The notes under the pieces were generated by a model, which made no database searches, was not told the origin of the DNA, and worked only from the letters and a program-made list of their open reading frames with translations. This document shows, one piece after another, positions 1-9,028 of a DNA stretch of 64,000 nt. The stretch comes from Salisaeta longa DSM 21114 (GTDB lineage Bacteria > Bacteroidota > Rhodothermia > Rhodothermales > Salinibacteraceae). Position 1 is the first letter of the stretch. Each line of letters begins with the position of its first letter. The DNA lies in assembly GCF_000419585.1 (NCBI RefSeq), contig NZ_ATTH01000001.1:952005-1016004 (forward strand). The letters run 5' to 3'. The position numbers and the translations under genes were made by a program.

Positions 1-137
1 TGAGGCCCGGACAGGGGTGTGCCGGCGAGCGCCGGGCGTGCCCCGTCCCGCCTACTTGCCAACACGAGCTGCCATGATTCGGGGGGCGACCAAGTGTGTA
101 TACGCAACTACCCGCCCGGCGCACCGAAAAACCTTAC

Positions 138-262
138 TCCTCCGTGCCATCGCGAAGCCCAAACATGGTAAAGGACGTGAGGGCCGAAGGTCATGCATGC
201 CACTGCCCGAAGATACCGTCTCCATGTACGAAGCCGAACGGCCCGCTGCAAAGGGTACCCCG
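138..262. repeat. Degenerate copy of the dispersed intergenic repeat
   Basis: The stretch has CTCCTCCGTGCCATCGCGA near its left end, GAGGGCCGAAGGTCATGC in the middle and GTCTCCATGTACGAAG near its right end. The same blocks occur in the same order in the repeat cluster at 2610-3225 and again at 37848-38235. It is more diverged than those copies. Nothing in positions 1-400 reads convincingly as a gene; only this copy and the hairpin at 298-327 could be recognised there. Confidence 0.45.
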
Positions 263-297
263 CGCAGCAGATACGCACGCGACGCCCCCAACCACCA

Positions 298-327
298 AAC
301 GCCTGCCCGCAGCAGCGGACAGGCGTT
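298..327. other. Strong hairpin upstream of the Omp85 remnant
   Basis: AACGCCTG at the left pairs perfectly with CAGGCGTT at the right. An inner CCGC/GCGG stem and an AGCA loop continue the hairpin after one C/A mismatch. No U-run follows on either strand, so it is not a clear intrinsic terminator. It sits between the degenerate repeat and the truncated outer-membrane protein and may be part of the rearranged junction. Confidence 0.4.
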
Positions 328-401
328 CGTGTGTACATGTAGGGTGCTGCGCAAAATGTCCGTCAGGCGTCACTACCGGAAGCAATCAATCCTCTTGGAA
401 T

Positions 402-755
402 GGAGGCAAGACTTCCGACGTGGACCCAAGCGACTTGTTTCGCATCGGCGGGGCGTCGTCGCTGCGCGGATACGACGAGGATCGCTTTTCCGGGACGGTT
501 GTCGCGCGGCTGCTATTAGAGCACCGCCTCCAACTCGGACGCCGCTCGTATGCGTTTGCGTTTGGCGATCTGGGCTACGTGCAGCGCCCGGCCATCGAAC
601 GTGTCGCGGCATCGAGCGGCTGGCACCCGGGCTTTGGCATCGGCATCCAGTTCGACACGGCGCTGGGCCTGGTGAAGGCCAGCTATGCCCTCAGCACCGA
701 CGACGCCACCCCGGCCAACGGACGCGTGCACCTGGGGCTGTCACTGGGGCTGTAA
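402..755 (+). pseudogene. C-terminal remnant of an Omp85/BamA-type surface antigen
   Basis: The last roughly 115 codons read like the end of an Omp85 (BamA/TamA, bacterial surface antigen D15) beta-barrel. They contain the signature FRIGGASSLRGYDEDRF (the conserved GG-x-SLRGY loop), alternating strand segments and a terminal strand ending in GLSLGL. Family members carry POTRA domains and a 16-strand barrel of at least 350-400 residues. Here the reading frame upstream of about position 400 is low-complexity, repeat-like sequence with no POTRA or barrel character. I read this as a 5'-truncated pseudogene left by a rearrangement. A short lineage-specific protein is possible but less likely. The remnant is followed by a convergent lipoprotein gene. 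Confidence 0.7.
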
Positions 756-884
756 CGGCTACTACCTACTGCAGCCCGCGCATGTGCGGCGGCCGTTACC
801 GGAAGCAGAAGCGTGAGAAGAAGCGGGATGGCGCAAGTGAAGGTTCGCATAGCGGTCGGTTGTGGGGGGATGGGTCAGAGAGCG

Positions 885-1829
885 TTATTGCAGCGCCGCG
901 CGGAGAGCGGGCACGGCGTCGGTGCGGATGACGTAGTGGTTCCGGTTGTCGGACGTGTCCGCGGGCGAGCGCAGGCGGGTCGACGTGAGGAAGAACCGCT
1001 CGCCGTCGGGCGTCACGTACGGATGCGTGTCGCTGCCGTCCGAGTTGACCGCCGGGCCGAGGTTCACGGGCGCCGACCAGCCGTCGCCTTCCCGCGTCGA
1101 CAGGTACAGGTCTTCTTTCCCGTAGCCGTCGTCGCGCCCCCACGTGGCAAAGAGTATGAATCGCTTCTCGGGGTCGATGTACGGGTTGTTCTCGCCGCCA
1201 TCGTTCGGAAAGAGCAGCGGATCGGCATCCACCGTGTCGCGGATCGCGCCGTCGGGGCCCATCTGGCCGCTATAGAAGCCCATGCCTTCGCCGCGGGTGT
1301 ACGTCCAGTAGTACATCGTCCCGTCGTTGGCCACACCGCCGCGCTTCTCGCTGATGCGTTCGGTCGTCGTCATGCGCGTCACGTCCGTCCAGCCCGAGGC
1401 CCGGGACGCGCGGTAGAACTCATCGGCGTTGTTGGGCGCCCCGGCCCGGTCGGACGTGAACAGAACGTACTGCCCATCCGGCGTAATGGAGGGATGACCC
1501 TCGTCATGGTCGTCCGTTTCGAACGGGGCGGGCCACGGTGCCGTCCAGCCGGTGTCCGTGCGCGTCGTCATGGCGATGCCGCTCTGCCCGTCGCCGCGGT
1601 CGGTAGTGTGGAAGAAGAGCGTGTCGCCGCCGGGCGTGTAGGCGGTGCCGTACACGTTGGCCCCCGTGCGGGAGACGGTGCCCTCGCCGACGATCGTCAG
1701 CGAATCGGTGGCCTCGGCCCAGGCGAAGGGCGTGGGCGCCTCATCGGCAGGGGCGCAACCCGTCACCGTGAGGAGGCTCAGCGCGGATGCGACGAGCAGC
1801 CGGTGAACGTAGCGAAGCGTAATGGTCAT
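885..1829 (-). CDS. TolB-like PD40 beta-propeller lipoprotein
   Basis: The protein has 314 residues. Its N-terminus is a lipoprotein signal peptide ending in the lipobox LTVTGC at residues 20-25, so it should be anchored in the outer or periplasmic membrane. The mature part contains repeated PD40/WD40-like blades of the form HPSITPDGQYVLFTSDR, NPYIDPEKRFILFATWG and HPYVTPDGERFFLTSTR. This motif is shared by TolB, OmpA-associated PD40 proteins and exported hydrolase propellers. No catalytic domain follows, so a binding or scaffold role is likely but the ligand is unknown. It stands alone between two gene fragments. The start is the first ATG before a clear signal sequence. Confidence 0.8.
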   Translation of the reverse strand: MTITLRYVHRLLVASALSLLTVTGCAPADEAPTPFAWAEATDSLTIVGEGTVSRTGANVYGTAYTPGGDTLFFHTTDRGDGQSGIAMTTRTDTGWTAPWPAPFETDDHDEGHPSITPDGQYVLFTSDRAGAPNNADEFYRASRASGWTDVTRMTTTERISEKRGGVANDGTMYYWTYTRGEGMGFYSGQMGPDGAIRDTVDADPLLFPNDGGENNPYIDPEKRFILFATWGRDDGYGKEDLYLSTREGDGWSAPVNLGPAVNSDGSDTHPYVTPDGERFFLTSTRLRSPADTSDNRNHYVIRTDAVPALRAALQ

Positions 1830-1869
1830 GATTGGGTAGATGGATGGATGATGGGAAAGAGCGACAGAT

Positions 1870-2004
1870 CTATTCGGCGCGCAACACCGTGGCCGGATCG
1901 ACCCGCGCGGCCTTCAGCGATTGCCATGACACGGCACTCACGGCGAGAGCCAGCGCGCCGAGCCCCACGCCAAGGAAGACGAGCAGCGCGCTACTGCGAC
2001 GAAG
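1870..2004 (-). pseudogene. C-terminal scrap of an FtsX/MacB-type ABC permease
   Basis: The last 44 codons contain a hydrophobic helix (LLVFLGVGLGALALAVSAVS) followed directly by WQSLKAARVDPATVLRAE. That is the characteristic end of MacB/FtsX-family ABC transporter permeases (a final transmembrane helix, then A-x-x-A-x-x-x-P-x-x-x-L-R-x-E). Intact permeases have about 400-800 residues. Upstream in frame there is only Ala/Pro-rich sequence without transmembrane helices, and no ATPase gene is nearby. The sequence is best read as a decayed fragment. Confidence 0.65.
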
Positions 2005-2189
2005 GTGCGGTGCGCGCGGCGCGGACGCCCATGCCGGGGGCGCGGTAGTGGGCGCTGTAGTCGCCCCACTCCCGCGTGGCAAGCCGGAGGCCGCCAGGCC
2101 CGTCGCTGCGGGTGCGGCCGCTGCAGGCCGTTGGTCGTAGCTCGGATACGTTATTTCCGCAGACCCTGTGCTGACGCGCGCTTGCTTCA

Positions 2190-3225
2190 TGGCTTTTCAT
2201 GAATTTGCCATGAAGGCGTTTTGCGCAACCCTATGTAAAAGAACACTTTACGCGTGTGCCGCAGCCCCCCCGCCTTGAGCGGACATTTTAGGTCTGCAAT
2301 GCGCGTTGAATTCAACGGCTGTGCACTGAATTCAACACCACGCAATTGCCGGGTATATAAGCGGCTGGAGAATGTCAAGCGCGGCGGCCCGCTTTTTCTG
2401 TGCGGTGGGCTGGCAGGCGTGAGAGGGTGCCCGGCTGGGGAGATTGCGCTTTCAGCATGACCTAAAGGCCCCCGCGTCGTTCGCATCCGCTCACTCCTCG
2501 CAATGACATTGCAGGGTCCGCGAAAAGCCGCGCGTTGATGGTTCAAATGGCTGTTCGGGGTGGTGTGATCAAACTGCACGCCCAACGCACGAAAACAGCA
2601 AATTCCTCTCTTGTCATCGCGAGGAACGACCGAAGGGAATGACGCGGGGGCCGAAGGTCATATCTCTGATGGGGCCGGAGGTCATGCCCGTGGTGAGATC
2701 TCCATGTACGAAGGCAAACATCTCGTTACGGAAATTGCTCGACTGCGGAGATTGCGCTTTCAAGCATGACCCAAGGGCCCCCGCGTCGCCTCTGGCTCCT
2801 CGCAATGACATGAATGGATAGATGAAAGCACGAACGTTGATGGTTCAGATGGTTGTTCGGGTTGGTCTGCCCATCTGCACGCCCAACGCCCCAAAGCAGC
2901 AAATTCCTCTCTTGTCATCGCGAGGAACGACCAGAGGGAGTGACGTGGCGATCTCCGTGTACAGGCAGAAACGCCTTGTTGCGGAGATTGCACCTACGGC
3001 ATGACCTAACGGCCCCCACGCTCACTGCGTTCGCTCGCAATGACAACAGTGGTTGATGAAAAACGGAGCGTCGATGGTTCCGAAGGCTATTCGGGGTGGT
3101 GTGCCCATCTGCACGCCCAACGTCCCAAAAAAGCTCAACGCTTCTAATTATCGCGAGGATTGAAGGGCCTTGGTCGTGCCATGGGTCCAAAGTGAACGAT
3201 GGGGCCGGAGGTCATGGCTGAAGCC
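2190..3225. repeat. Gene-free cluster of dispersed inverted-end repeats
   Basis: About 1 kb without a supportable gene is built from at least four partial or complete copies of one repeat. Two are nearly complete: 2610-2811 and 2911-3046. Each begins CTTGTCATCGCGAGGAACGA and ends with CTCGCAATGACA, which is an imperfect inverted match of the beginning. Internal blocks GATCTCC(A/G)TGTAC and GCGGAGATTGC recur. A right-end-only copy ends near 2509, and a decayed copy runs from about 3145 to 3225. Copies are separated by a conserved spacer containing GATGGTTC and CTGCACGCCCAACG. More copies lie at 37848-38235. The structure resembles a small non-autonomous (MITE/BIME-like) family. Confidence 0.75.
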
Positions 3226-4827
3226 CTACTGCTGCCCGACGCGCGACTGGTGATCGGCCCAGTACTGCTCGCGCAGTTCGTACTTTTGCACCTTGCCGGT
3301 GGCGGTTTCCGGTAGCTTCTTTACAAAATCCACGCTGGTGGGCGCTTTGAAGTGCGCCAGGTGCTCGCGGCAAAACGCGATGATGTCGTCTTCGGTGGGG
3401 TGCATGCCCGCCCGCGGCACAACGACCGCCTTGGGCGTTTCGCCCCACTTTTTGCTGGGCACCGGGATGACGGCCGCCTTCTGCACCGCGGGATGGTCGT
3501 ACAACACATCTTCGACCTCAATGGACGAGATGTTTTCGCCGCCCGAAATGATGATGTCCTTCTTTCGGTCTTGGATCGCGATCATGCCGTCGCCGTCGAT
3601 GGTGGCCAGGTCGCCGGTATGAAAGTAGCCCGGCACCAGCGCGTTGAACGCCTCCCGCGTGATGTCGGGTTTGTTGAGGTAACGGTCCATCACCTGATTC
3701 CCACGCACCACCACCTCGCCCACGGTTGCACCATCGGCGGGTACGTCTTGGCCCGTGGCGTCCACCACCCGAATATCGGTGCCCAGCGTGGCCGCGCCTT
3801 GCTTCACCTTGAGCGTCCGGCCCCGTTCGGCCAGGCGCCGCGGGCTGTTGCTCGTCGTGATGATGGGCGCGGTTTCGGTAAGGCCGTAGATGTGGATCAC
3901 GCGCCAGCCAAACGTCTCCTCGATGGTTTGCAGCGTGGCTGTCGCAGGCGCGCTACCGGCCGTGGCGATGCGCACCGCGCGGGCTCCTTCCGTCTCCACC
4001 GCCTCTTCGGCCGCCTCGTGGTGCTGAATGAGGGCATTAAGCACCGTGGGCGCGCCGCACAAAAACGATACGTCGTGTGCCTGGATGCGACGAAAGACGC
4101 CGGCCGCATCGAACGTGCGCTGACAAACGTGCGTGCCGCCCACGCCCGTGATGGCATACGTGTGGCCCCATCCGTTGCAGTGAAACATGGGGAGCGTCCA
4201 CAAATAGGTGTCGTCGCCGCGAATCTCCATGTGATGTGCCAGCACAAGCGCATGCCAGTGCTCGGTGCGGTGCGTGCGCACAACGCCCTTGGGGTCGCCC
4301 GTGGTGCCCGAGGTGTAGTTGATCGACGCATCGTCGTCCTCGCTGATGTTGGGACGCGGATGTGCGGTGGTCGGCTGCCCCTCCAACACGTCTTCGTAGT
4401 CTGCCCACGCCCCATCAATCGCATCGGCGCGGTAGCCGATGAAGGTGTTGCAGGGGACCTCCTCGCGCACCGCCTCCACCTTGTCCGCGTAGTCGTAGTC
4501 GGCGATGATGGTGTGCGCCGCGCAGTCGTTCAGGATGTAGCGATAATCGCTGGGCGTGAGGCGGTAATTTAGCGGTACGAACACGGCGCCCAGCGTGTTG
4601 GTGGCGTACAGGGTCTCGATGAAGTAGTGCGTGTTGGGCGCTAGCAGCGCGACGCGGTCGCCGGGCCCTACGCCGCGGTCGGCCAGCGCATGCGCCAGCT
4701 GATTGACGCGCGCGTGCACCGCTTCGTACGTGTACGTGGTGCCGTCGTGGGCAATAATGCCCGGCACATCGGGGTAGAGTTCAACCGCCCGATCGAGAAA
4801 GTCGAGCGTCGTCATTTCGATTTTCAT
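3226..4827 (-). CDS. Long-chain fatty acyl-CoA synthetase (AMP-forming)
   Basis: The 533-residue protein belongs to the ANL adenylating superfamily. It activates a fatty or other carboxylic acid to acyl-AMP and then acyl-CoA. Visible motifs, in order, are YTSGTTGDPKG (phosphate-binding loop, about residues 170-180), GLTETAP (about 315), YFHTGDLATID, DRKKDIIISGGENIS (hinge and C-domain, about 425-436) and TGKVQKYE with the C-terminal catalytic Lys. The length matches the FadD/AlkK-type family. The chosen ATG at 4827 gives MKIEMTTLDFL, the usual family start; an upstream in-frame extension is low complexity. The substrate chain length cannot be read from sequence. It is transcribed alone and ends beside the repeat cluster. 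Confidence 0.9.
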   Translation of the reverse strand: MKIEMTTLDFLDRAVELYPDVPGIIAHDGTTYTYEAVHARVNQLAHALADRGVGPGDRVALLAPNTHYFIETLYATNTLGAVFVPLNYRLTPSDYRYILNDCAAHTIIADYDYADKVEAVREEVPCNTFIGYRADAIDGAWADYEDVLEGQPTTAHPRPNISEDDDASINYTSGTTGDPKGVVRTHRTEHWHALVLAHHMEIRGDDTYLWTLPMFHCNGWGHTYAITGVGGTHVCQRTFDAAGVFRRIQAHDVSFLCGAPTVLNALIQHHEAAEEAVETEGARAVRIATAGSAPATATLQTIEETFGWRVIHIYGLTETAPIITTSNSPRRLAERGRTLKVKQGAATLGTDIRVVDATGQDVPADGATVGEVVVRGNQVMDRYLNKPDITREAFNALVPGYFHTGDLATIDGDGMIAIQDRKKDIIISGGENISSIEVEDVLYDHPAVQKAAVIPVPSKKWGETPKAVVVPRAGMHPTEDDIIAFCREHLAHFKAPTSVDFVKKLPETATGKVQKYELREQYWADHQSRVGQQ

Positions 4828-4993
4828 GGCACCTGCAGCGCTGGTTGAAGGGGGCACGTGCTTTCCGCCGCCTATAACGAGCGAACGAAAAGCGCTTTCA
4901 TGGATGATGATACGGTGAAGTATACAACGGACCAATCCTTTCGTCAACCGTGTAGCGGATGGCCCGGTGCAGATCCGGCGATTGCTGCGGGCG

Positions 4994-5593
4994 TTAGCTC
5001 TCGTTGGACAGCACGCGGGCAATGGCCTCGGCAAACGCGTCGTGGCAGGGCTCGGGCCCCGGGCCGTAATTGACATGCGCTCCACTGCGCCACTCGCACA
5101 GCATGGTGTCCGGCGGGGCATCGTCGACGGCCATCACGTGTTCTAGCGTGAAGTACCGGCCGGACGTAGCCTGGGGCGCGTCGCCCCACCCTTCATCGGG
5201 CACTGCTGGCACACTGGGGGAGGCGCCGCCCGAGGCGCGCGCTTCGGTGTCAGGGGCATCGGCGTCCTCGGGACGACCTTCCACGATCGCCACGAAGTGG
5301 GCCTCGGTGGGAAAGCAGGCCGGGGGCATCAGCACGGTGACCGCCCGGCGGCCCGCAATCGTTTGCGGCTGAGCAGGCATGAACGCCGGATGGAAGAACA
5401 TGGGACGGCGCAGGCCGCACACCTGCTCAACGCGCTGGCAGAGGGATCCGAGGAATGCGAGGGCGTCGTCGAAGTGCGCCAGCCGGTCGATGGTAGCCCC
5501 GGGATCGTCGAGCGCTACGTCGCGGAGCACCCGGTGCACAAGGTGATTGTGGTGCGGATACTCCTCGCCGACGGGGATAAAGTTTTCGTTCAT
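4994..5593 (-). CDS. Hypothetical protein, acidic, unrecognised
   Basis: The predicted protein of 199 residues starts MNENFIPVGEEYPHHNHLVH. I do not recognise a family. It has no signal peptide or membrane segment. The N-terminal two thirds (His-rich start, then RRPMFFHPAFMPAQ) look globular. A low-complexity acidic linker rich in Glu, Asp, Ala and Pro lies in the middle, and the C-terminus is again ordered. Codon use resembles neighbouring genes, which supports a real coding region. The start at 5593 is the first ATG downstream of a repeat-like stretch (about 5620-5690) and is preferred over the extended frame. Confidence 0.6.
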   Translation of the reverse strand: MNENFIPVGEEYPHHNHLVHRVLRDVALDDPGATIDRLAHFDDALAFLGSLCQRVEQVCGLRRPMFFHPAFMPAQPQTIAGRRAVTVLMPPACFPTEAHFVAIVEGRPEDADAPDTEARASGGASPSVPAVPDEGWGDAPQATSGRYFTLEHVMAVDDAPPDTMLCEWRSGAHVNYGPGPEPCHDAFAEAIARVLSNES

Positions 5594-5689
5594 GGCAAAT
5601 CGTTGGTTTGGTGAAAAAGAAGCTTCGATGATTCGGACAGCCATTGGGCTTCGTGTGCCGGGCTGCACAGTTGACGCACCAAGCAGCCA

Positions 5690-6214
5690 TCACTCTACGC
5701 GCTGCAGGGTGTAGCGCACCCGGTAGCCGTTCCCGGACTCGACCCAGGACGCCGCCGTCGGGGCACCGCCCGATCCGCCGGAGAAGCGCACCGTCACGTC
5801 ACTTGCAAACGCGTAGCGGTCGGTGGACAGCTTGTCGAGCGTGTTGTCGCCCATTTGCTGCCCATCCATCGTGACGATGTACGAGCAGTCCGACTCCACC
5901 ATCAGGCCCACATCCCCGCGCTCCATCCCATATGCCGACGTTCCGCTGTACGTCCCCACGTACACGCCCTCCACGGTAGCGCAGGCGTCAGCGGACGACT
6001 CGCTGTCTTCGGTCAGGTGGCCAATAATTGCAAGAACGACCAAAAGCGCCAAGATGGTGGCACAGCCATTGGTAAAGCACCCGTTCTTCTGACAACCGTC
6101 CGGGAGCGACTCGTCGTCGGTTGGCTCGTCGGTCGGTGCGTCATCGGGAGGCAGCGATTCATCAGGGGAGGAGGCGTTGGGCGTGGAGGCATCGGGGGCG
6201 GTCGACATACGCAT
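5690..6214 (-). CDS. Hypothetical single-pass membrane protein with acidic N-terminus
   Basis: The protein has about 174 residues. The first 55 are very acidic and Pro/Ser-rich. A single hydrophobic helix (ATILALLVVLAIIGHL) follows, and then an exported-looking domain of roughly 100 residues with two Cys. The pattern suggests a type II or N-in membrane protein with an extracytoplasmic beta-rich domain (VEGVYVGTYSG ... YRVRYTLQRVE). The C-terminal part vaguely resembles lipocalin-like or META-like small barrels, but no family can be assigned. Two adjacent ATGs (6214 and 6208) are possible starts. Confidence 0.6.
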   Translation of the reverse strand: MRMSTAPDASTPNASSPDESLPPDDAPTDEPTDDESLPDGCQKNGCFTNGCATILALLVVLAIIGHLTEDSESSADACATVEGVYVGTYSGTSAYGMERGDVGLMVESDCSYIVTMDGQQMGDNTLDKLSTDRYAFASDVTVRFSGGSGGAPTAASWVESGNGYRVRYTLQRVE

Positions 6215-6434
6215 GCGGGGGTTGGTGCAAGCAATTGCTCGAAGTACACCCGGAGGATACGCCTCCCCCGACGCCCACCAGACACCAAACGTCCGATGCA
6301 CGACGCCCGCTCGGTCTTCACGCTGACACGATCGTGTGTGCTGATGGGGCACGCTGGCCGCGCAGGTGCGCACCTACCCAAAGAATCACCTGAACCATCA
6401 GCGGCTCGCCTCCCGCTGACGTCTCCAGCGGCGC

Positions 6435-6941
6435 TCAATCCATCCGTTCCAGGATTTCTTCGAGGTACGAGCGGAGCGCGCGCGGCGCGCCGTCTTCCAC
6501 CTGCTCAGCCTCATACGCGTCCGGAATGCCCTCCATGCGGCGGTTCAGCGGCGGATCCGTGATCAAGATGGCCAATGCCTCCAGCGTGTCGTTCACCGTC
6601 TCGGGCGCAAGATGCCGCTTCCCCGGGGCCCGCAAGTTTGCGTAGGTCTTGTTCACCGTCGACAGCGTAAACCACGAAAAGGAATCCCATCGGTCCGTCA
6701 GCCGATCCGTCAGGTGATCGCGAATCCGCTTGCCCAGATCCGTGCCAAAGGCCTTCCCCACGTACACCGTTTGGAAGTTGTCGTGCAAGACGTAAATGCC
6801 TTTGCCTTCCCAAAAGTCGATCGTGTAGGTTTCGCCGTCAATGCGGACCTCCCCGGGCAGCGATCCTTTATTCGAGCGGCCAACGCTTCCCCAGTCCACA
6901 ATTTCTGGGTTCCAAAATGTACCGTACGCGCGGATGAGCAT
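6435..6941 (-). CDS. GIY-YIG nuclease-like protein
   Basis: The 168-residue protein contains GKGIYVLHDNFQTVYVGKA, matching the GIY...YVG core of GIY-YIG endonucleases. A downstream Arg follows in KRIRDH, and the late Glu plus PPLNRR block (LEALAILITDPPLNRR) closes the fold. It has no zinc finger, UvrC or HNH partner domain, so it is a stand-alone version of unknown target. Stand-alone members occur in mobile elements, restriction systems and as housekeeping genes; context does not decide. The ATG at 6941 is chosen because the extended frame upstream is not conserved-looking. Confidence 0.65.
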   Translation of the reverse strand: MLIRAYGTFWNPEIVDWGSVGRSNKGSLPGEVRIDGETYTIDFWEGKGIYVLHDNFQTVYVGKAFGTDLGKRIRDHLTDRLTDRWDSFSWFTLSTVNKTYANLRAPGKRHLAPETVNDTLEALAILITDPPLNRRMEGIPDAYEAEQVEDGAPRALRSYLEEILERMD

Positions 6942-7121
6942 AGATCGATAGCTGTTAGGTGTGCAATGAATGAAACGGCCCTCATAGGATGTCCCACAGG
7001 GCCTAATTAGAAGATAATCAACGAACGGGCGAGATGACACCAGACGTACTGGGTCCGGTGGGCCCGCAAGCGCTGCTATGTTGGATGGTGCGTACGCTAT
7101 CTATCCACCCCCCGCACCGCT

Positions 7122-7919
7122 ATGGGATTTATAAGCCGCAACCTGTACGAATTTAGCGACCCCTACCTGAAAGAACTCTCGCGCCGCGCCGGGGCGTGCT
7201 GGGATCACGAACCGTGGATGCTTGGCTACACCCATTCAGGAACCTACGGGCGCATTCCACTGGCGCACGCCATTGTTGGCACAGTGATCGTGCTGCCCTT
7301 CAACTGCGACCGCGACCCGCTGTATCGCTTGACCTTATACAATCGTACAGGAGGCTCTATAGAAGACCCCTGCGCGGAAGACCAGTGGTGCGTGTCGAGA
7401 GCCCTACGGCCTATAACACCGAAAGTGTCGTTGGAGCACGCATGTGCACAGATGCTAGCGCTCTATCAGCTGTTCAAGACCTCCGCCTGGCTGCCGGATG
7501 TCGATCAGCCCATTCCGTCTCCCTACCCGCGTACCCTCTTATGCGATGACTTCTCTTTTGTCATCCGCGAGCGGCACGTTGCGCCCTTTCATCGCCGGTG
7601 GGCGGTGGAAGTGCGTCGGGCGGGCGCGCTCATCTACCTGCGCCACATGCACCGTTGGCGCCGGGCGGTTCGGCAGCAGTGGGTCTTTTTGCGGCGCCTT
7701 CAACTGCACCGATACGTCGATCTCTATGCTGATATCGAGGTTGAGGGAGCCCTGCTGGAGGACGAAGATGACGAGGTCGAACGATTCGACGACGTTGGAA
7801 AGCCGCGGCTCGCGGACGACTGGTTCCGGCAGCTTAACAAAGACGGCTCGCCTTACATGCCCAATCACCTACCGGAGCGCACCCGCTTTGTGGAACGCTG
7901 CTTCAGGATTCTGAACTGA
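7122..7919 (+). CDS. Hypothetical protein, unrecognised
   Basis: The protein has 265 residues and begins MGFISRNLYEFSDPYLKEL. No signal peptide or transmembrane helix is evident. It contains several Cys, a basic aromatic central region (RRWAVEVRR ... HRWRRAVRQQW) and an acidic segment (EGALLEDEDDEVE) near residue 210. Reading-frame length and codon use argue for a real gene, but I recognise no family. It is divergent from the GIY-YIG gene, with about 180 bp between them that probably holds both promoters. Confidence 0.55.
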   Translation: MGFISRNLYEFSDPYLKELSRRAGACWDHEPWMLGYTHSGTYGRIPLAHAIVGTVIVLPFNCDRDPLYRLTLYNRTGGSIEDPCAEDQWCVSRALRPITPKVSLEHACAQMLALYQLFKTSAWLPDVDQPIPSPYPRTLLCDDFSFVIRERHVAPFHRRWAVEVRRAGALIYLRHMHRWRRAVRQQWVFLRRLQLHRYVDLYADIEVEGALLEDEDDEVERFDDVGKPRLADDWFRQLNKDGSPYMPNHLPERTRFVERCFRILN

Positions 7920-7945
7920 TCGGCGAGGCGCATCGCAGGGCCGGG

Positions 7946-8932
7946 TCACGACGCGTCGCTGTAGGCCGCATGCATGGCTGCTGCCTCGGACTTCAGGCGC
8001 GCGGCGAGGGCCGCGGGGGCTTCTACCGTTATGCCAGGGCCCCACGACCGGATAAAGGCCGCAATGTCGTCGAGGCTCGACACCTCAAACGTCACCGTGG
8101 CCGGTTCCTCCGTGGTGTCCTGCGCAATCTGTTGCGACGGGTGGTACTGCTTGCGGTGGAAGTACGGCGCCTTGTCGGCGGCCACCGTAAGCTCCACCCG
8201 GTGCGTGCCTTCGCCCTTCAGCGCGTGAAAGCGGTCCGCGAAATGCGTCTCGGGATCGAAGTCGCGGGGCGGCATGAACGATGCCCCGGTAGGCGCGGCC
8301 GCCCGAATGCCCGCCAGCGCAAAGTCGCGAACGGCCTGGTGCTTGTGGCAGTACGCCGTCACCATCCAGGTTTGGCCCTGCTCGGCAACGACCAGCGGAT
8401 CGATGCGACGGCCTTCCGATAGGGTGCGCGACGACGCCGAGTAGTAGTCGATGGCCAGCGTATTGCGCTCGTTGGCCGCCTGCACCACCGTTGCCCAAAT
8501 GTCCGGATCGAACGTGCTGGCATTGCTCGAATCGAAGTGCCACAGATCGTTCTGAAACTCCGGCTCGAAGCTGTACACCGGCCCGGCGGCCTCCACCAGC
8601 TGCTCGATGGCATGCTGCAAGTCGGCAAGAAACGGCGTATTTCGGAGCGAGGGCCGCGCGGCGTACGCGGCGATGATGAGGGCTTGCAGCTCGCGCTCCT
8701 GAAGGTCCACCTTCGTCGTCATGCTGCGGGCCGACGAGGCGTACGAAAAGTATTTGCTACGGCCCTCGCGGCGCTCCTTCACGGTATAGCCCATGTCGTC
8801 GAGTGTGCTCAGCAGCCGGCGCGCGTGGCGGCGTGACACCTCAAGGCGTTCGGAAATATCATCGAGCGTAAATTCGTGACCGGCGTTGAGCCAGTTGTGG
8901 AGCTGGTCGATGCTTCGCTCAGCTAATGGCAT
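7946..8932 (-). CDS. WYL-domain transcriptional regulator (HTH-WYL-WCX)
   Basis: The protein has 328 residues. An N-terminal helix-turn-helix (about 5-60, FTLDDISERLEVSRRHARRLL) precedes a WYL domain (about 150-220, with RRIDPLVVAEQGQTWMVTAY). The C-terminal extension is of the WCX type, ending FIRSWGPGITVEAPAALAAR. WYL regulators bind ligands, often nucleic-acid-derived, and frequently control phage-defence or DNA-damage genes. It lies 96 bp downstream of the helicase-solenoid gene on the same strand. It is a paralogue of the WYL regulator beside the CRISPR array (42602-43654), sharing WCX sequence and domain order. Confidence 0.85.
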   Translation of the reverse strand: MPLAERSIDQLHNWLNAGHEFTLDDISERLEVSRRHARRLLSTLDDMGYTVKERREGRSKYFSYASSARSMTTKVDLQERELQALIIAAYAARPSLRNTPFLADLQHAIEQLVEAAGPVYSFEPEFQNDLWHFDSSNASTFDPDIWATVVQAANERNTLAIDYYSASSRTLSEGRRIDPLVVAEQGQTWMVTAYCHKHQAVRDFALAGIRAAAPTGASFMPPRDFDPETHFADRFHALKGEGTHRVELTVAADKAPYFHRKQYHPSQQIAQDTTEEPATVTFEVSSLDDIAAFIRSWGPGITVEAPAALAARLKSEAAAMHAAYSDAS

Positions 8933-9028
8933 GGTACATAGGATGGAGTGATGATACAATGGTTGGTTGATCCGTCGCCAATCTACACACGCCCTGCATA
9001 CAAGCAGACACGCAACGACCGGGTTGTG

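Noticed and set aside
813-2048. 411-codon plus-strand frame over the PD40 lipoprotein
   Set aside because: Val/Gly/Arg-rich shadow; the opposite strand has a lipobox and PD40 repeats.
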